DNA from: Hoylesella enoeca JCM 12259
Lineage (GTDB): Bacteria; Bacteroidota; Bacteroidia; Bacteroidales; Bacteroidaceae
Length of the DNA: 64,000 nucleotides
Direction: 5' to 3'
Assembly: GCF_000613405.1 (NCBI RefSeq)
Contig: NZ_BAIX01000008.1
Coordinates: 1-64,000, forward strand
Position numbers and translations under genes: made by a program. This document shows positions 47,078 through 55,298 of this stretch, piece after piece (position 1 is the first letter of the stretch; every line of letters starts with the position of its first letter). Under the pieces are notes generated by a model, which saw only the letters and a list, made by a program, of their open reading frames with translations, had not been told where the DNA came from and did no database searches.

Positions 47078-47952
47078 ATGATGAAAGAAAAAAGCAAACT
47101 TTATCCATGGCGCACCATCGCCTCGTTCCTTTTGGTGCTTTTTGCCATGCCCTTGGGTCATGCGCTGATGATATTGATGGAGAAGTTTATGGACGAGGGC
47201 GCCATGCATGTAGCAGGGTTTGCGATGGGTTTCGTGGGGCTTGTCCTCGTTATCGTCGGCGTGTTTGTGAAGGGCGACACCCGACAAACGCTGTGGGGAC
47301 TCTTCGGTGGACTGCTTTTCTGGACGGGTTGGGTGGAGTTCCTCTTCCTGTATTATGCCCGACGTTATGGCGTACCGCCTGAGATAGAGAATGGCGTGGT
47401 GGTGACGAAGCCCGAATACCTTATCATGCCTGCCTCGTTTGGCTTGTGGATGATGGTGATGACCATGTATGTGTTCAGCACAAAGAACGGCTGCGACCTG
47501 ATTACATGGATACAAAAGGTATGTTTCCGAAGCAAGCGCAAGGTTGTGGTGGTGCAACCCATGACGCGCCACACGAGCATCGTCACGTTCATGGAACTGA
47601 ACATGATTCTTTGGGCAATGTACTTGCTGCTCATGTTCTGCTACGACAAGACTTTCCTCGGTGATCATCACCCTGTGACGTTTCTTGTGGGAGTGGGGTG
47701 TCTCGTCGGGTCTATCTTCATGTTTCGCCACCAATTGCACATCGCTGCATGGGGTGCGAATATACGAATGCTATCGCCACCGTCATCATCTTTTGGACAC
47801 CTGTGGAAATATTGGGAAGGATGAACTTCTTCCAAGAGTTTTGGGTAGAGCCAGAGAAACACGTGTGGCAAATGCTTGTCATCCTCATGGCTTTTATTTT
47901 GTTGGGTGTTTATCTTTGGTTGAAGAGTAGGCTACGAAAGAGAACCAAATAA
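47078..47952 (+). pseudogene. Multi-pass inner-membrane protein of heme cargo, one frameshift
   Basis: Six or so hydrophobic segments are visible (TIASFLLVLFAMPLGHALMI, VAGFAMGFVGLVLVIVGVFV, LWGLFGGLLFWTGWVEFLFL and later ones). The first frame ends wrongly near 47765; ATACGAATGC needs one more base to read into NAIATVIIFWTPVEILGRM and the last transmembrane segment (MLVILMAFILLGVYLWL). Joined length is about 291 residues. It sits between HmuY and a PepSY protein; several histidines flank its membrane segments, so a heme or metal membrane role is possible. Family not recognised. Confidence 0.7.
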
Positions 47953-47969
47953 AGGGAAAAGGGTATCGA

Positions 47970-49430
47970 ATGAAGAAATCAACATGGAGACAACACCATA
48001 AATGGTTAGGAATAGTCTTAGCCCCATTTATCATACTCTTTTGTTTCTCAGGAATTGTTCTCAATCATGCTGGCTTGTTAGCAGATGTAAACATAAGCCG
48101 AAAACTTCTGCCAGCGGAGTATCGGTATGACCGGTGGAACAAAGGGTTGCTTCGTGGAACGATGAAGTGGAATTGCAAGACGTTGATATATGGCAATTCA
48201 GGTATATGGTTAAAAGAGGAAAGCAACGGCACGATAAGAGATTTTAACAGGGGCTTGCCCAATGGTGCCGACCACAGAAGTATCCGTGGCGTAGTTTCTA
48301 TGCCAAACGGATTCCTATATGCCATAAGCCAGTATAATCTATATTGCTTGAACGAGTGCGGCGCTTGGATGAGGATTGACTTGCCCAATGATGAGCATGA
48401 ACGGCTAAGCGACATTACGCAGAAAAACGATTCGCTCATCATTACCGGGCGCTCACACATCTATCTTTCTCATGTTCCTTATCATACTTTTCAAAAAATC
48501 ACGTTAAAGAAAGGTGGCAATGACAAAGGCAAAGTTTCGCTATTCCGTACAACATGGCTTCTTCATGGGGGCGGACTGTTTGGAATTGTAGGCAAACTCT
48601 TTGTCGATTTAGTGGGGCTTATCCTCTTGTTCCTATCCATATCAGGCATATACTATTCCTTTGCACCTCGCCCGCATTCATCATTCGGTGCACGAATTAA
48701 AAGCTGGCTGATTAAATGGCACAACCAAATAGGCTGGGCATCCATATTCTTCTTGTTGCTGCTTACCATTACGGGATGGATGCTACGCCCACCTGCACTC
48801 ATAGCCATCGCTTCAGCCAAAATCCCTCCGATACCTTTTTCCGCAATGGATAGCGATAACCCGTGGAACGATTGCCTACGCTCACTACGGTATGATGATG
48901 ACAAGGAGGACTGGCTGCTATGCACTTCCGACGGTTTCTACTCTCTCCGCCATTTGAGCGACACACCGCAAAAAGAGCAAGTGCAACCACCCGTGAGCGT
49001 TATGGGCATCAATGTTGAGCAAAAAGACAGTCGGCACAAATGGCTGATTGGCTCGTTCAGCGGTCTGTATGTATGGGACAGACCCCACGAGGAAGTTACC
49101 GATTACTTCACCCACCACGCACCCCAGCCTACAAGCGAAATGCCTATCAGTAGCCATCCTATATCAGGTTTTTCATCAGATATAGAAGATGCAGAGCTTG
49201 TCGTAGATTACAACAAAGGTTGTCCCCGCCTTTCCATGCCCAATATCATGGCAACGTTACCCATGTCGCTACGCAATGTTTGCATAGAAGTTCACACAGG
49301 GCGCATCTTTACATTCTTGGGTAAAACTTCTATATTATACATTTTTCTCATGGGAATTGCTTGCGTTTGGTGTCTCTGGAGTGGCTGGAAGATACATAGA
49401 AGAAACCCTAAAATCTTCAACCTTAATTGA
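47970..49430 (+). CDS. PepSY-associated membrane protein
   Basis: A 486-residue protein with a PepSY_TM layout: first membrane segment LGIVLAPFIILFCFSGIVLN preceded by RQHHKW, a large periplasmic part, then two central segments (GLILLFLSISGIYYSF, and one after WHNQIGWASIF), a second periplasmic domain and a last segment (LYIFLMGIACVWCLWSGW). The conserved histidines beside the helices suggest heme b binding and electron transfer, as in ferric-reductase-like members. It is placed last in the heme cargo and may reduce iron released from heme. Intact. Confidence 0.8.
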   Translation: MKKSTWRQHHKWLGIVLAPFIILFCFSGIVLNHAGLLADVNISRKLLPAEYRYDRWNKGLLRGTMKWNCKTLIYGNSGIWLKEESNGTIRDFNRGLPNGADHRSIRGVVSMPNGFLYAISQYNLYCLNECGAWMRIDLPNDEHERLSDITQKNDSLIITGRSHIYLSHVPYHTFQKITLKKGGNDKGKVSLFRTTWLLHGGGLFGIVGKLFVDLVGLILLFLSISGIYYSFAPRPHSSFGARIKSWLIKWHNQIGWASIFFLLLLTITGWMLRPPALIAIASAKIPPIPFSAMDSDNPWNDCLRSLRYDDDKEDWLLCTSDGFYSLRHLSDTPQKEQVQPPVSVMGINVEQKDSRHKWLIGSFSGLYVWDRPHEEVTDYFTHHAPQPTSEMPISSHPISGFSSDIEDAELVVDYNKGCPRLSMPNIMATLPMSLRNVCIEVHTGRIFTFLGKTSILYIFLMGIACVWCLWSGWKIHRRNPKIFNLN

Positions 49431-49455
49431 GTTTACAAATCTTTCATTTGAAATA

Positions 49456-49881
49456 TTACGATATACGATAATCCTCTGTCAACTCAACTGCCTGCTGTTG
49501 GAGGCGTGTAACCTCGTTTGTAAGATTGATAAGTTCCTTCAACAATGCCTGCACGCTTTTGGCTGCCGTATAGCAGTGCAAAAGTTTGACCACCTGATTG
49601 TAGTTTACTCCTATTCTGTGAATTTCCGCAGTAAGCTCGGACAACTTGCGATTATATTCCACTGCGGACTTGTCCACCATAATCACTTTGAAGTGTTCTC
49701 CGAGAATGCGGGCACGCACAAAGTCAGATTTGCTTACCGCACCCGATTTATTGTACAGGTCAATGGCACGTAGCTGGTCTTTCACATCGGGCATACGGGT
49801 GTCCCATCTGTCCCAACGGGGAACTTCTTCTATATTTCTATGTCCGTAACGGTTCTTATTAGCTATTTCTAATTTGGGCAT
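49456..49881 (-). CDS. MobC-like mobilisation accessory protein
   Basis: A 141-residue protein with the MobC pattern: SDFVRARILGEHFKVIMVDK (ribbon-helix-helix-like) and SELTAEIHRIGVNYNQVVKL, then a coiled coil. MobC helps a relaxase open DNA at oriT. An oriT-like region lies directly upstream (49944-50084). The relaxase gene that normally follows is absent: the next gene in that direction is the convergent PepSY gene 25 bp away. Confidence 0.8.
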   Translation of the reverse strand: MPKLEIANKNRYGHRNIEEVPRWDRWDTRMPDVKDQLRAIDLYNKSGAVSKSDFVRARILGEHFKVIMVDKSAVEYNRKLSELTAEIHRIGVNYNQVVKLLHCYTAAKSVQALLKELINLTNEVTRLQQQAVELTEDYRIS

Positions 49882-49943
49882 AATTGTATTGTTATGTTTG
49901 TTTTCTAATCACGACTTTGGAGTGATTTAATCCCCTTTCGGGG

Positions 49944-50084
49944 CAAGGGTCTTTGTGGGACAAATGGCAGTTTGTCGGACAAAGACACACCTTGCTGATG
50001 TAGAAAATGGGATTATAAGCCCCTGCTGTGTTACTGCATTCATTGAATACAGTAACTCGGCGTAGGCTTGCATTCGAGGAATGC
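49944..50084. other. Candidate oriT with nested inverted repeats
   Basis: Three dyads lie between mobC and the DUF3408 gene: a nested one at 49944-49994 (CAAGG / CCTTG, GTCTTTGT / ACAAAGAC, inner ACAAA / TTTGT), one at 50031-50055 (TTACTGCATTCA with TTGAATACAGTAA, one mismatch) and one at 50070-50084 (GCATTC / GAATGC). Position upstream of mobC fits an origin of transfer. The nick site cannot be fixed by eye. Confidence 0.5.
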
Positions 50085-50090
50085 AGTAAT

Positions 50091-50600
50091 TCAGAGTTTC
50101 CTCCATCTTTCCACATCTTCCTTGTATTGGTCGAGGTGTTCCCGCAGTACCTGTTCGACATATCCCGAAACGCTCGCTCCATGCTCACCGATTCTCCGCA
50201 CCACGAAGTCTAACTTTCGTTGGATTTCCTCTGATACATACACGGCTTTGCGGTGGCTGTTGCGAAAGGGCTGGAGATATTTCCCCTGAAACTCGGATAA
50301 TTGCTTTCTGTCCTTTGTTTTTCCCATTCTTTGATGAAATTCTTCGGTAGAAGTAGCCCTTTCTGTTGGCGACAACGCTGTTTCTTGATAGGACGGTTGA
50401 GAAAAATCCTCGTTACTCTCCTTGTCATTTTGTTCCTCAACTTTATCAACAGGCTCAAACCTTCTCTTTTCCTCTTCATAATCGGAGGGCTGGTCAAAAT
50501 CGGGTAACTCTTCGGGCTTGCGGAGCTTAACGCCATAATTTCCCATATCTCTAATGGCTTGTTCCAAGCGTTGTTTCCTTTTTTCATCTATTCTTGCCAT
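50091..50600 (-). CDS. DUF3408 protein of conjugative elements
   Basis: A 169-residue polar protein. The C-terminal ~70 residues (FRNSHRKAVYVSEEIQRKLD, then VSGYVEQVLREHLDQYKEDV) are the DUF3408 domain, a ribbon-helix-helix-like DNA-binding fold found beside mobilisation genes in Bacteroidales. The N-terminal part is charged and probably disordered. It overlaps the HTH gene before it by 13 bp and precedes the oriT-like region, so a role in relaxosome assembly or regulation is likely. Confidence 0.78.
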   Translation of the reverse strand: MARIDEKRKQRLEQAIRDMGNYGVKLRKPEELPDFDQPSDYEEEKRRFEPVDKVEEQNDKESNEDFSQPSYQETALSPTERATSTEEFHQRMGKTKDRKQLSEFQGKYLQPFRNSHRKAVYVSEEIQRKLDFVVRRIGEHGASVSGYVEQVLREHLDQYKEDVERWRKL

Positions 50601-50902
50601 AATTTCTTGGGTATCGGGTTATAGTGTTTTTCAAGCATGGCTTGTATGTCGCTCTGCTTGTAGAGTATCTTCCCTCCGATTTTGTAGAAAGGAAGCGTTC
50701 CTGAGTTTCTGTACTCTTGGAGCGTGCGTGTGCTGAGCCGTAATTGCCTGCACACTTCCTCGCTCGAAAGGTAAACCTCGCCATCTAACATCGGACGAGC
50801 TGTGGCACAATACCGCTCCAACTTCTTCAAAGTGCCTTCCATCAGTTGTGAAAACAACTGCATCTGAGGGTCTTCCCGCGTAATGATTTCATTCTCTGCC
50901 AT
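50588..50902 (-). CDS. Helix-turn-helix (excisionase-type) protein
   Basis: A 104-residue protein with a MerR-like helix-turn-helix at about residues 45-95: YLSSEEVCRQLRLSTRTLQE, then GTLPFYKIGGKILYKQSDI. Such pairs of small HTH proteins occur upstream of mobilisation genes and act in excision or its control. Sister of the gene at 50910-51179, only 7 bp away. Confidence 0.8.
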   Translation of the reverse strand: MAENEIITREDPQMQLFSQLMEGTLKKLERYCATARPMLDGEVYLSSEEVCRQLRLSTRTLQEYRNSGTLPFYKIGGKILYKQSDIQAMLEKHYNPIPKKLWQE

Positions 50903-50909
50903 AATTCAT

Positions 50910-51179
50910 TCATTTTTTGACTTCATTCAGCATTTCGCTGATGTCGGTCTGTTTGTAATAACACTTGTGTCCAATCATTGAGAAAGGGATTTTCCCCGTA
51001 TCTCGGTATGATTGCAGGGTACGCTTGCTGATACCCAAACGCTTGCACACGGCTTCGTTGTTGAGCCATTGCTCGGTCTCGGGAGGATTGCCGATGAGTT
51101 TTTTCACTCGGTGGATAAAGTCTGCAAACTCGGAGCGGTGTCGCTCCCACACTTTGCGGTCGATGATAATGAGTTTCAT
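50910..51179 (-). CDS. Second helix-turn-helix (excisionase-type) protein
   Basis: An 89-residue protein with WLNNEAVCKRLGISKRTLQS and GKIPFSMIGHKCYYKQTDIS, the same fold as its neighbour. The two are paralogues. Probably first gene of the transcript HTH-HTH-DUF3408-mobC; upstream is the 16-bp repeat array, a candidate target for these proteins. Confidence 0.8.
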   Translation of the reverse strand: MKLIIIDRKVWERHRSEFADFIHRVKKLIGNPPETEQWLNNEAVCKRLGISKRTLQSYRDTGKIPFSMIGHKCYYKQTDISEMLNEVKK

Positions 51180-51426
51180 TGCCTTAATTTTGTTTTGATT
51201 ACGTTATTGTTACTCGGCAAACGAGCTGTTACGCTGCCCGTTGCCGTACTTATCGGGTGCAAAAGTAAGTGGTCAAGAGCATCGCTACAAGGGATGAGGA
51301 AAAGCAGGGAAATGTCAGGAAAACAAGAGAAAAGACCACGAGGAAATCCCTCAGCGTTATTGCGGTAATGAGATGAGGTGCCAGTTCTTTCCTTTTATTG
51401 CATATTTGTTGGTCTATCGACAGTTC

Positions 51427-51663
51427 GATAGTTCGACAAATCGAGATGTCGAACTATCAATAGTTTGTTTTGACGATAGTTTGTTTTGACGATAGTTTGT
51501 TTTGACGATAGTTTGTTTTGACAACAGATAGTCTTGACAACAGATAGTCTTGACAACAAATTGTTATGACAACAAATTGTTATGACAACAAATTGTACAG
51601 ACAATAAGTTGTACAAAAAATGGCTTGTCATATAATAAGATTGTTAAGACAATCGTTAGTTCT
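51427..51663. repeat. 16-bp iteron-like array with adjacent perfect dyad
   Basis: Ten exact-register 16-bp units run from 51456 to 51615: four of the GACGATAGTTTGTTTT type (the first begins ATC), two GACAACAGATAGTCTT, two GACAACAAATTGTTAT, then GACAACAAATTGTACA and GACAATAAGTTGTACA. The register continues weakly to 51663. A perfect 12-bp dyad, GATAGTTCGACA / TGTCGAACTATC (51427-51458), abuts the left end. The rest of the 762-bp gap 51180-51941 has no convincing gene. Confidence 0.88.
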
Positions 51664-51824
51664 AACTATTGTTTCTACAATTCGCTTTTGCGTCCAAAGA
51701 GCCTGAGTATGCCGTATTCTTGTCGTGCCTATCTCTCTACGGCAGCCTTGCCCTGCAAGGTTGGGAGAGATGAATACGACCGCACGGATATTGAGAATTG
51801 TAGTACTGCCTTGAAAAAGAAAAA

Positions 51825-51859
51825 TCCTGCGGTGGAGATTCTTCTCTTCATCCACAGGA
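51825..51859 (-). terminator. Terminator after DUF1896 gene
   Basis: On the minus strand a stem (TCCTGTGGA with TCCACCGCAGGA, 3-base bulge) is followed by TTTTTCTTTTTC, 80 bp beyond the DUF1896 stop. Confidence 0.7.
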
Positions 51860-51941
51860 CTTGACCTTTCAGGGCAGACAGGCTGCCGTTGTACCTTTGC
51901 ACGATAAGAAACGGCATCAGGAACTTTGCGTGCGCCTTTGC

Positions 51942-52426
51942 CTACAACGCCTTCGGGCTTGCTTCCTCCGTCTGTTTGACCGTTGGCAGGTTGTTGCTCT
52001 CGATGAGCAGCACTATTGTGCCTGTCAGTTCGGTGTAAAGACGGTCGTATTGTCCGCTTGCGGCAAATGCGTCCGTCAGTTCATACCCAGCGAATGTGGC
52101 TTGAACAGCCTTGTTCGCCAACAATAAAAGCGAAAGCCTCTCGGGGAGCGGTGCAGGAAGTTCCCTCTCAAACTCGTCCTCCAAGACAGAAACAAGGGTA
52201 TCGTACTTTGAGAAATGCAGTCCACTGAAAAGCACTTCACTTGCTATTCTTTCTGCTTCTAAATGATTAAAACCTTGCGCCACGGCATCGCAGTAGGCGG
52301 TCAGTGCCATATCGGCTCTTGCCGTGATAAACTCCTTGTCTCCCAATCGCTCGGGTGATGTTCACTCATATAGCTTTCCAACTTCAATCGGAAGAAGGAA
52401 ACTTCCTTTTTGTTCTTCTGTTTCAT
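51942..52426 (-). pseudogene. DUF1896 protein, one frameshift
   Basis: The start MKQKNKKEVSFFRLKLESYM is the DUF1896 N-terminus. Near 52352 the frame breaks: GAACATCACCCGAGCG needs one more base to read SEHHPERLGDKEFITARADMA, which the second frame then continues to the stop. Joined length about 161 residues, normal. DUF1896 proteins are small cytoplasmic proteins of Bacteroidales conjugative elements, usually near topoisomerase and methylase genes; function unknown. Confidence 0.75.
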
Positions 52427-52490
52427 TGTTCTTCTTGTTAAAAAGTTAGACTTCTTTTTTGATTCATTCATTACGGCTGTTACAGCCCAA

Positions 52491-53762
52491 TTATGGGACT
52501 TGACTTTTTCGGTGTTCTTGACGGACACAGCCGTAAGGCTTTACGCAGTACCTTGTATGCTCACTACCCATCAGGGGTTGCATTTCCTTGGCAATCTTGC
52601 TCTTGGTCACCCGTGCATAAATCTCGGTCGTGGAGATAAAGCGATGCCCCAGCATCTTGCTCACCGTCTCTATCGGAAGTCCGTTCTCCAGACAGATGGT
52701 CGTGGCAAAGGTGTGCCGTGCGGTGTGTGAGGTCGCTTGGGTATGCGGTGGCAGTCCTGCCTTAATACATATCTCCTGAATAGTTCTATTGAAATTACTG
52801 TTGCTGGGAAACTCTCGAAAGAAAAGCCCCTCCCTTCGTTCGTGGCTCACAATGGCGAGTATTTTCTCGGCAACGGGCAGCAACGGGACAATACTTCTGT
52901 TCTGTGTCTTTGTTCGACAGAGCGATATGTACCTACGCCCATCCCCGAATGTATAAACATCGTCCATTCGGAGTTTCTTTAAGTCTGAGAATGCCAGCCC
53001 CGTGAAACAGCCCAAGAGGAAAATAAGTCTGCAATGGTTGTCTGTCGAGCGGTGCGGACGGTAAGCCAAGAGTTTTTGCAGGTCGTCCGCCGTAAGTGCA
53101 TTGCGCTCGTAGGTAGGCGTTTCTATGTCTATGAGTTCAAAAGGGTCTTCACGAACGTATCGCTCCTGCAATGCCTTGCGAATGACCTGATGCAAGTGGC
53201 GTAGGCGGTTGCCGACACTGCTTTCCTTGTTTCCCAAGTCCCGAAGCATGAAAAGGCGATAATCCTCAAGCAAAGTCTTGTCCATCTCTGTGGGCATACA
53301 GTCTGCCCTTTCCCTTACTTGCAGGAAATGAACAAAACTCTTGTAGCTGTCCTTAAAAGCCCTGACGGTTGCCTTGCTTAAGGTTCTGCCCTGCAATTCC
53401 TCCTTGTATTCACAAACGGATTGATATAACTCCGTAAGTGTTGGCATGGGGCGACTTTGCTGCATATAACGCTCCTTGAGGTATTCCGCCGTGATATAGT
53501 TTTCTTCCCTTAATGTACGTTCATAGAGTGAATGCAAGCACTCTTCTATTGAGTTCAGTTGCAGATTGATGCCGCTTGAATTACCTGTTGTCGCCTTGAT
53601 GCACCCTTTTCGGGCAAGCCACTCGTCGGGGGAAGTTTGCAACTGCGTGGAAAACGATGAGGACGTTCCGTTACAGGTGATACGGCAACGGATTACGCAT
53701 AGTCCGTCTTCATTGGTCTTGCTTCTATCTATGTAGAATAGTATGGCAAATGTACTTTTCAT
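52491..53762 (-). CDS. Tyrosine recombinase/integrase 1
   Basis: A 423-residue site-specific recombinase: N-terminal arm-binding region, SAM-like core-binding domain at about residues 110-200, and catalytic domain with the first Arg region GCFTGLAFSDLKKLRMDDV, the H-x-x-R motif HTARHTFATTICLENG, GHRFISTTEIYARV with the nucleophile Tyr. All key residues present. The C-terminus has about 25 extra residues past the usual end. It follows integrase 2 by 12 bp and should act at the ends of the nested element. Confidence 0.92.
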   Translation of the reverse strand: MKSTFAILFYIDRSKTNEDGLCVIRCRITCNGTSSSFSTQLQTSPDEWLARKGCIKATTGNSSGINLQLNSIEECLHSLYERTLREENYITAEYLKERYMQQSRPMPTLTELYQSVCEYKEELQGRTLSKATVRAFKDSYKSFVHFLQVRERADCMPTEMDKTLLEDYRLFMLRDLGNKESSVGNRLRHLHQVIRKALQERYVREDPFELIDIETPTYERNALTADDLQKLLAYRPHRSTDNHCRLIFLLGCFTGLAFSDLKKLRMDDVYTFGDGRRYISLCRTKTQNRSIVPLLPVAEKILAIVSHERREGLFFREFPSNSNFNRTIQEICIKAGLPPHTQATSHTARHTFATTICLENGLPIETVSKMLGHRFISTTEIYARVTKSKIAKEMQPLMGSEHTRYCVKPYGCVRQEHRKSQVP

Positions 53763-53774
53763 TGTTCTGCGGTT

Positions 53775-55028
53775 TTAGTTGGTCAGTTGATAATGTGCGA
53801 GTTGTGGAAGTATTTTCTCTATGTCCAGAAAGACACGCTCGGGAGAAGTCTCCGCATACACTTGCGTGGTTTTGATTTGACTGTGTCCGAGCATTTTGGA
53901 AACGCTCTCAATGGACACGCCTTCCGACAGTGTCATCTGCGATGCAAAGGTATGCCGTGCCATGTGATAGGTCAGCGTTTTCTGAATACCGCAAAGCCGT
54001 GCTATCTTTTTGAGGTGTATGTTTACCGTGTCGCATCCGGGTATGGGCAGCAGATACCCCTTGGGCGGTTCGTGTCGGAAAGCCCTCGTGTGAATACCCC
54101 GATAACGCTTGATAATGGCAGCGGCTTCGGGAAGTAGGGGGATGTGGCACACGTTGCCCGTCTTCACTCTCGGCTTGCATATCCAAGTCATTCCCGCTTC
54201 GTGAAAGACGTGCTGCTCCGTCAAGTGATACACGTCGGTATAGGAAAGCCCCGTCAGGCAGGAGAAAAGGAACATATCCCTCGACACTTTTTCATAGCCT
54301 TGCAATTTATCTTCTCCCAAGGCTGCGATACGACCTACCTCTTCCCTTGTGATGTAACGTGGAGTGCCCACTTCCCAACGAATGGAATGGTTGATGAAGG
54401 GATAGGTGTCAATGATGTGCCGTTTATGCAGGTCTTTGAGCAAGGAAGCCAGCATGGAGAGATAACCAGCCGAAGTGTTGAGCTTGAATCCCTTTTCTTT
54501 GGCGAAGTAGTCCTCCAAGTCTTTGATGAGGACTGTGTCCACTTTCTGTACGGGAATATCCTCCACATGATAACGATACCTGACGAAGTTTGCCAGATGC
54601 TTGCGGAAAAGCAGCAGGCATTTTAGTCTGCGTTCGCTGCGGTCTATGCCCACACGCTCACGGAAGCGGTCGATATACTCGTCCGTATGATAAAGCAGTC
54701 CTTGTGACTCACTGTTCAGTCCGAATACAAGCTCCCGTACTCGCTCTGCCGTGATGGGAGCATCGGATTTACCCGAAAGAGACTCATAAACCTTGTGTAT
54801 ACTCACCTGAAGGCGGTCAAGTTCCTTGTTTACCGATACGGCTTCGGCACTCTTGCCCAGCAGTCGGTTCTTGCGACTGTCCCACAAACGAGGAGTACAC
54901 GAGCATTTGCAACTGAACTGTACCATAGAGCTTCCTGCGCTGATGCGTCCCATGATGGGACTTTTTCCGTTTTTGTCCTGCGTACCTCTCTTGAGGTAGA
55001 AAAGCAGCTTGAATTTTTCTTTTTCCAT
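53775..55028 (-). CDS. Tyrosine recombinase/integrase 2
   Basis: A 417-residue recombinase of the same build as its neighbour: CLTGLSYTDVYHLTEQHV (first Arg region is degenerate by eye: the motif position reads SYTDV), HMARHTFASQMTLSEG, and GHSQIKTTQVYAETSPER with the Tyr. It is the gene nearest the right end (about 270 bp from the junction), the usual place of the integrase that recognises the ends. The two recombinases clearly differ from each other, so both may be needed. Confidence 0.9.
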   Translation of the reverse strand: MEKEKFKLLFYLKRGTQDKNGKSPIMGRISAGSSMVQFSCKCSCTPRLWDSRKNRLLGKSAEAVSVNKELDRLQVSIHKVYESLSGKSDAPITAERVRELVFGLNSESQGLLYHTDEYIDRFRERVGIDRSERRLKCLLLFRKHLANFVRYRYHVEDIPVQKVDTVLIKDLEDYFAKEKGFKLNTSAGYLSMLASLLKDLHKRHIIDTYPFINHSIRWEVGTPRYITREEVGRIAALGEDKLQGYEKVSRDMFLFSCLTGLSYTDVYHLTEQHVFHEAGMTWICKPRVKTGNVCHIPLLPEAAAIIKRYRGIHTRAFRHEPPKGYLLPIPGCDTVNIHLKKIARLCGIQKTLTYHMARHTFASQMTLSEGVSIESVSKMLGHSQIKTTQVYAETSPERVFLDIEKILPQLAHYQLTN

Positions 55029-55298
55029 TGTTTTTTACTTGCAAAATTACACTTCTTTGAGGAACTTTGAGTGGTGCAAAACATTGATAATGAAAGAGAA
55101 AACGCCGTTTTAGTTACCACTTTCAGCCGTCCTTTTCCTTTCATCGTTTTTCGAACGATTTGGTAACTGAACTCCCTCCTTTTCGCTCCCTTTTCTGCCT
55201 GTTTTCTATGATGCAACCCTAAGAAGAAACAAGCAATATCCGCTGTATTTCAGTCAGATATGAATTTTATGCCATATTCTGCTTTCTACTCCCATACT
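55029..55298. other. Right end of nested element (attachment region)
   Basis: No gene. It contains an inverted pair AGTTACCA (55112-55119) / TGGTAACT (55161-55168), possible arm sites, the right copy of the 15-bp terminal motif (ATATTCTGCTTTCTA, 55274-55288), and the junction repeat TCCGCATA at 55299-55306. Confidence 0.6.

Noticed and set aside
47060..47740. 226-codon histidine-rich minus-strand frame
   Set aside because: Opposite strand of the multi-pass membrane protein; the histidine content mirrors Met/Val codons of the real gene.
51395..51631. 78-codon minus-strand frame over the 16-bp array
   Set aside because: The repeat unit has no stop in this frame by chance; the predicted peptide is only the translated repeat.
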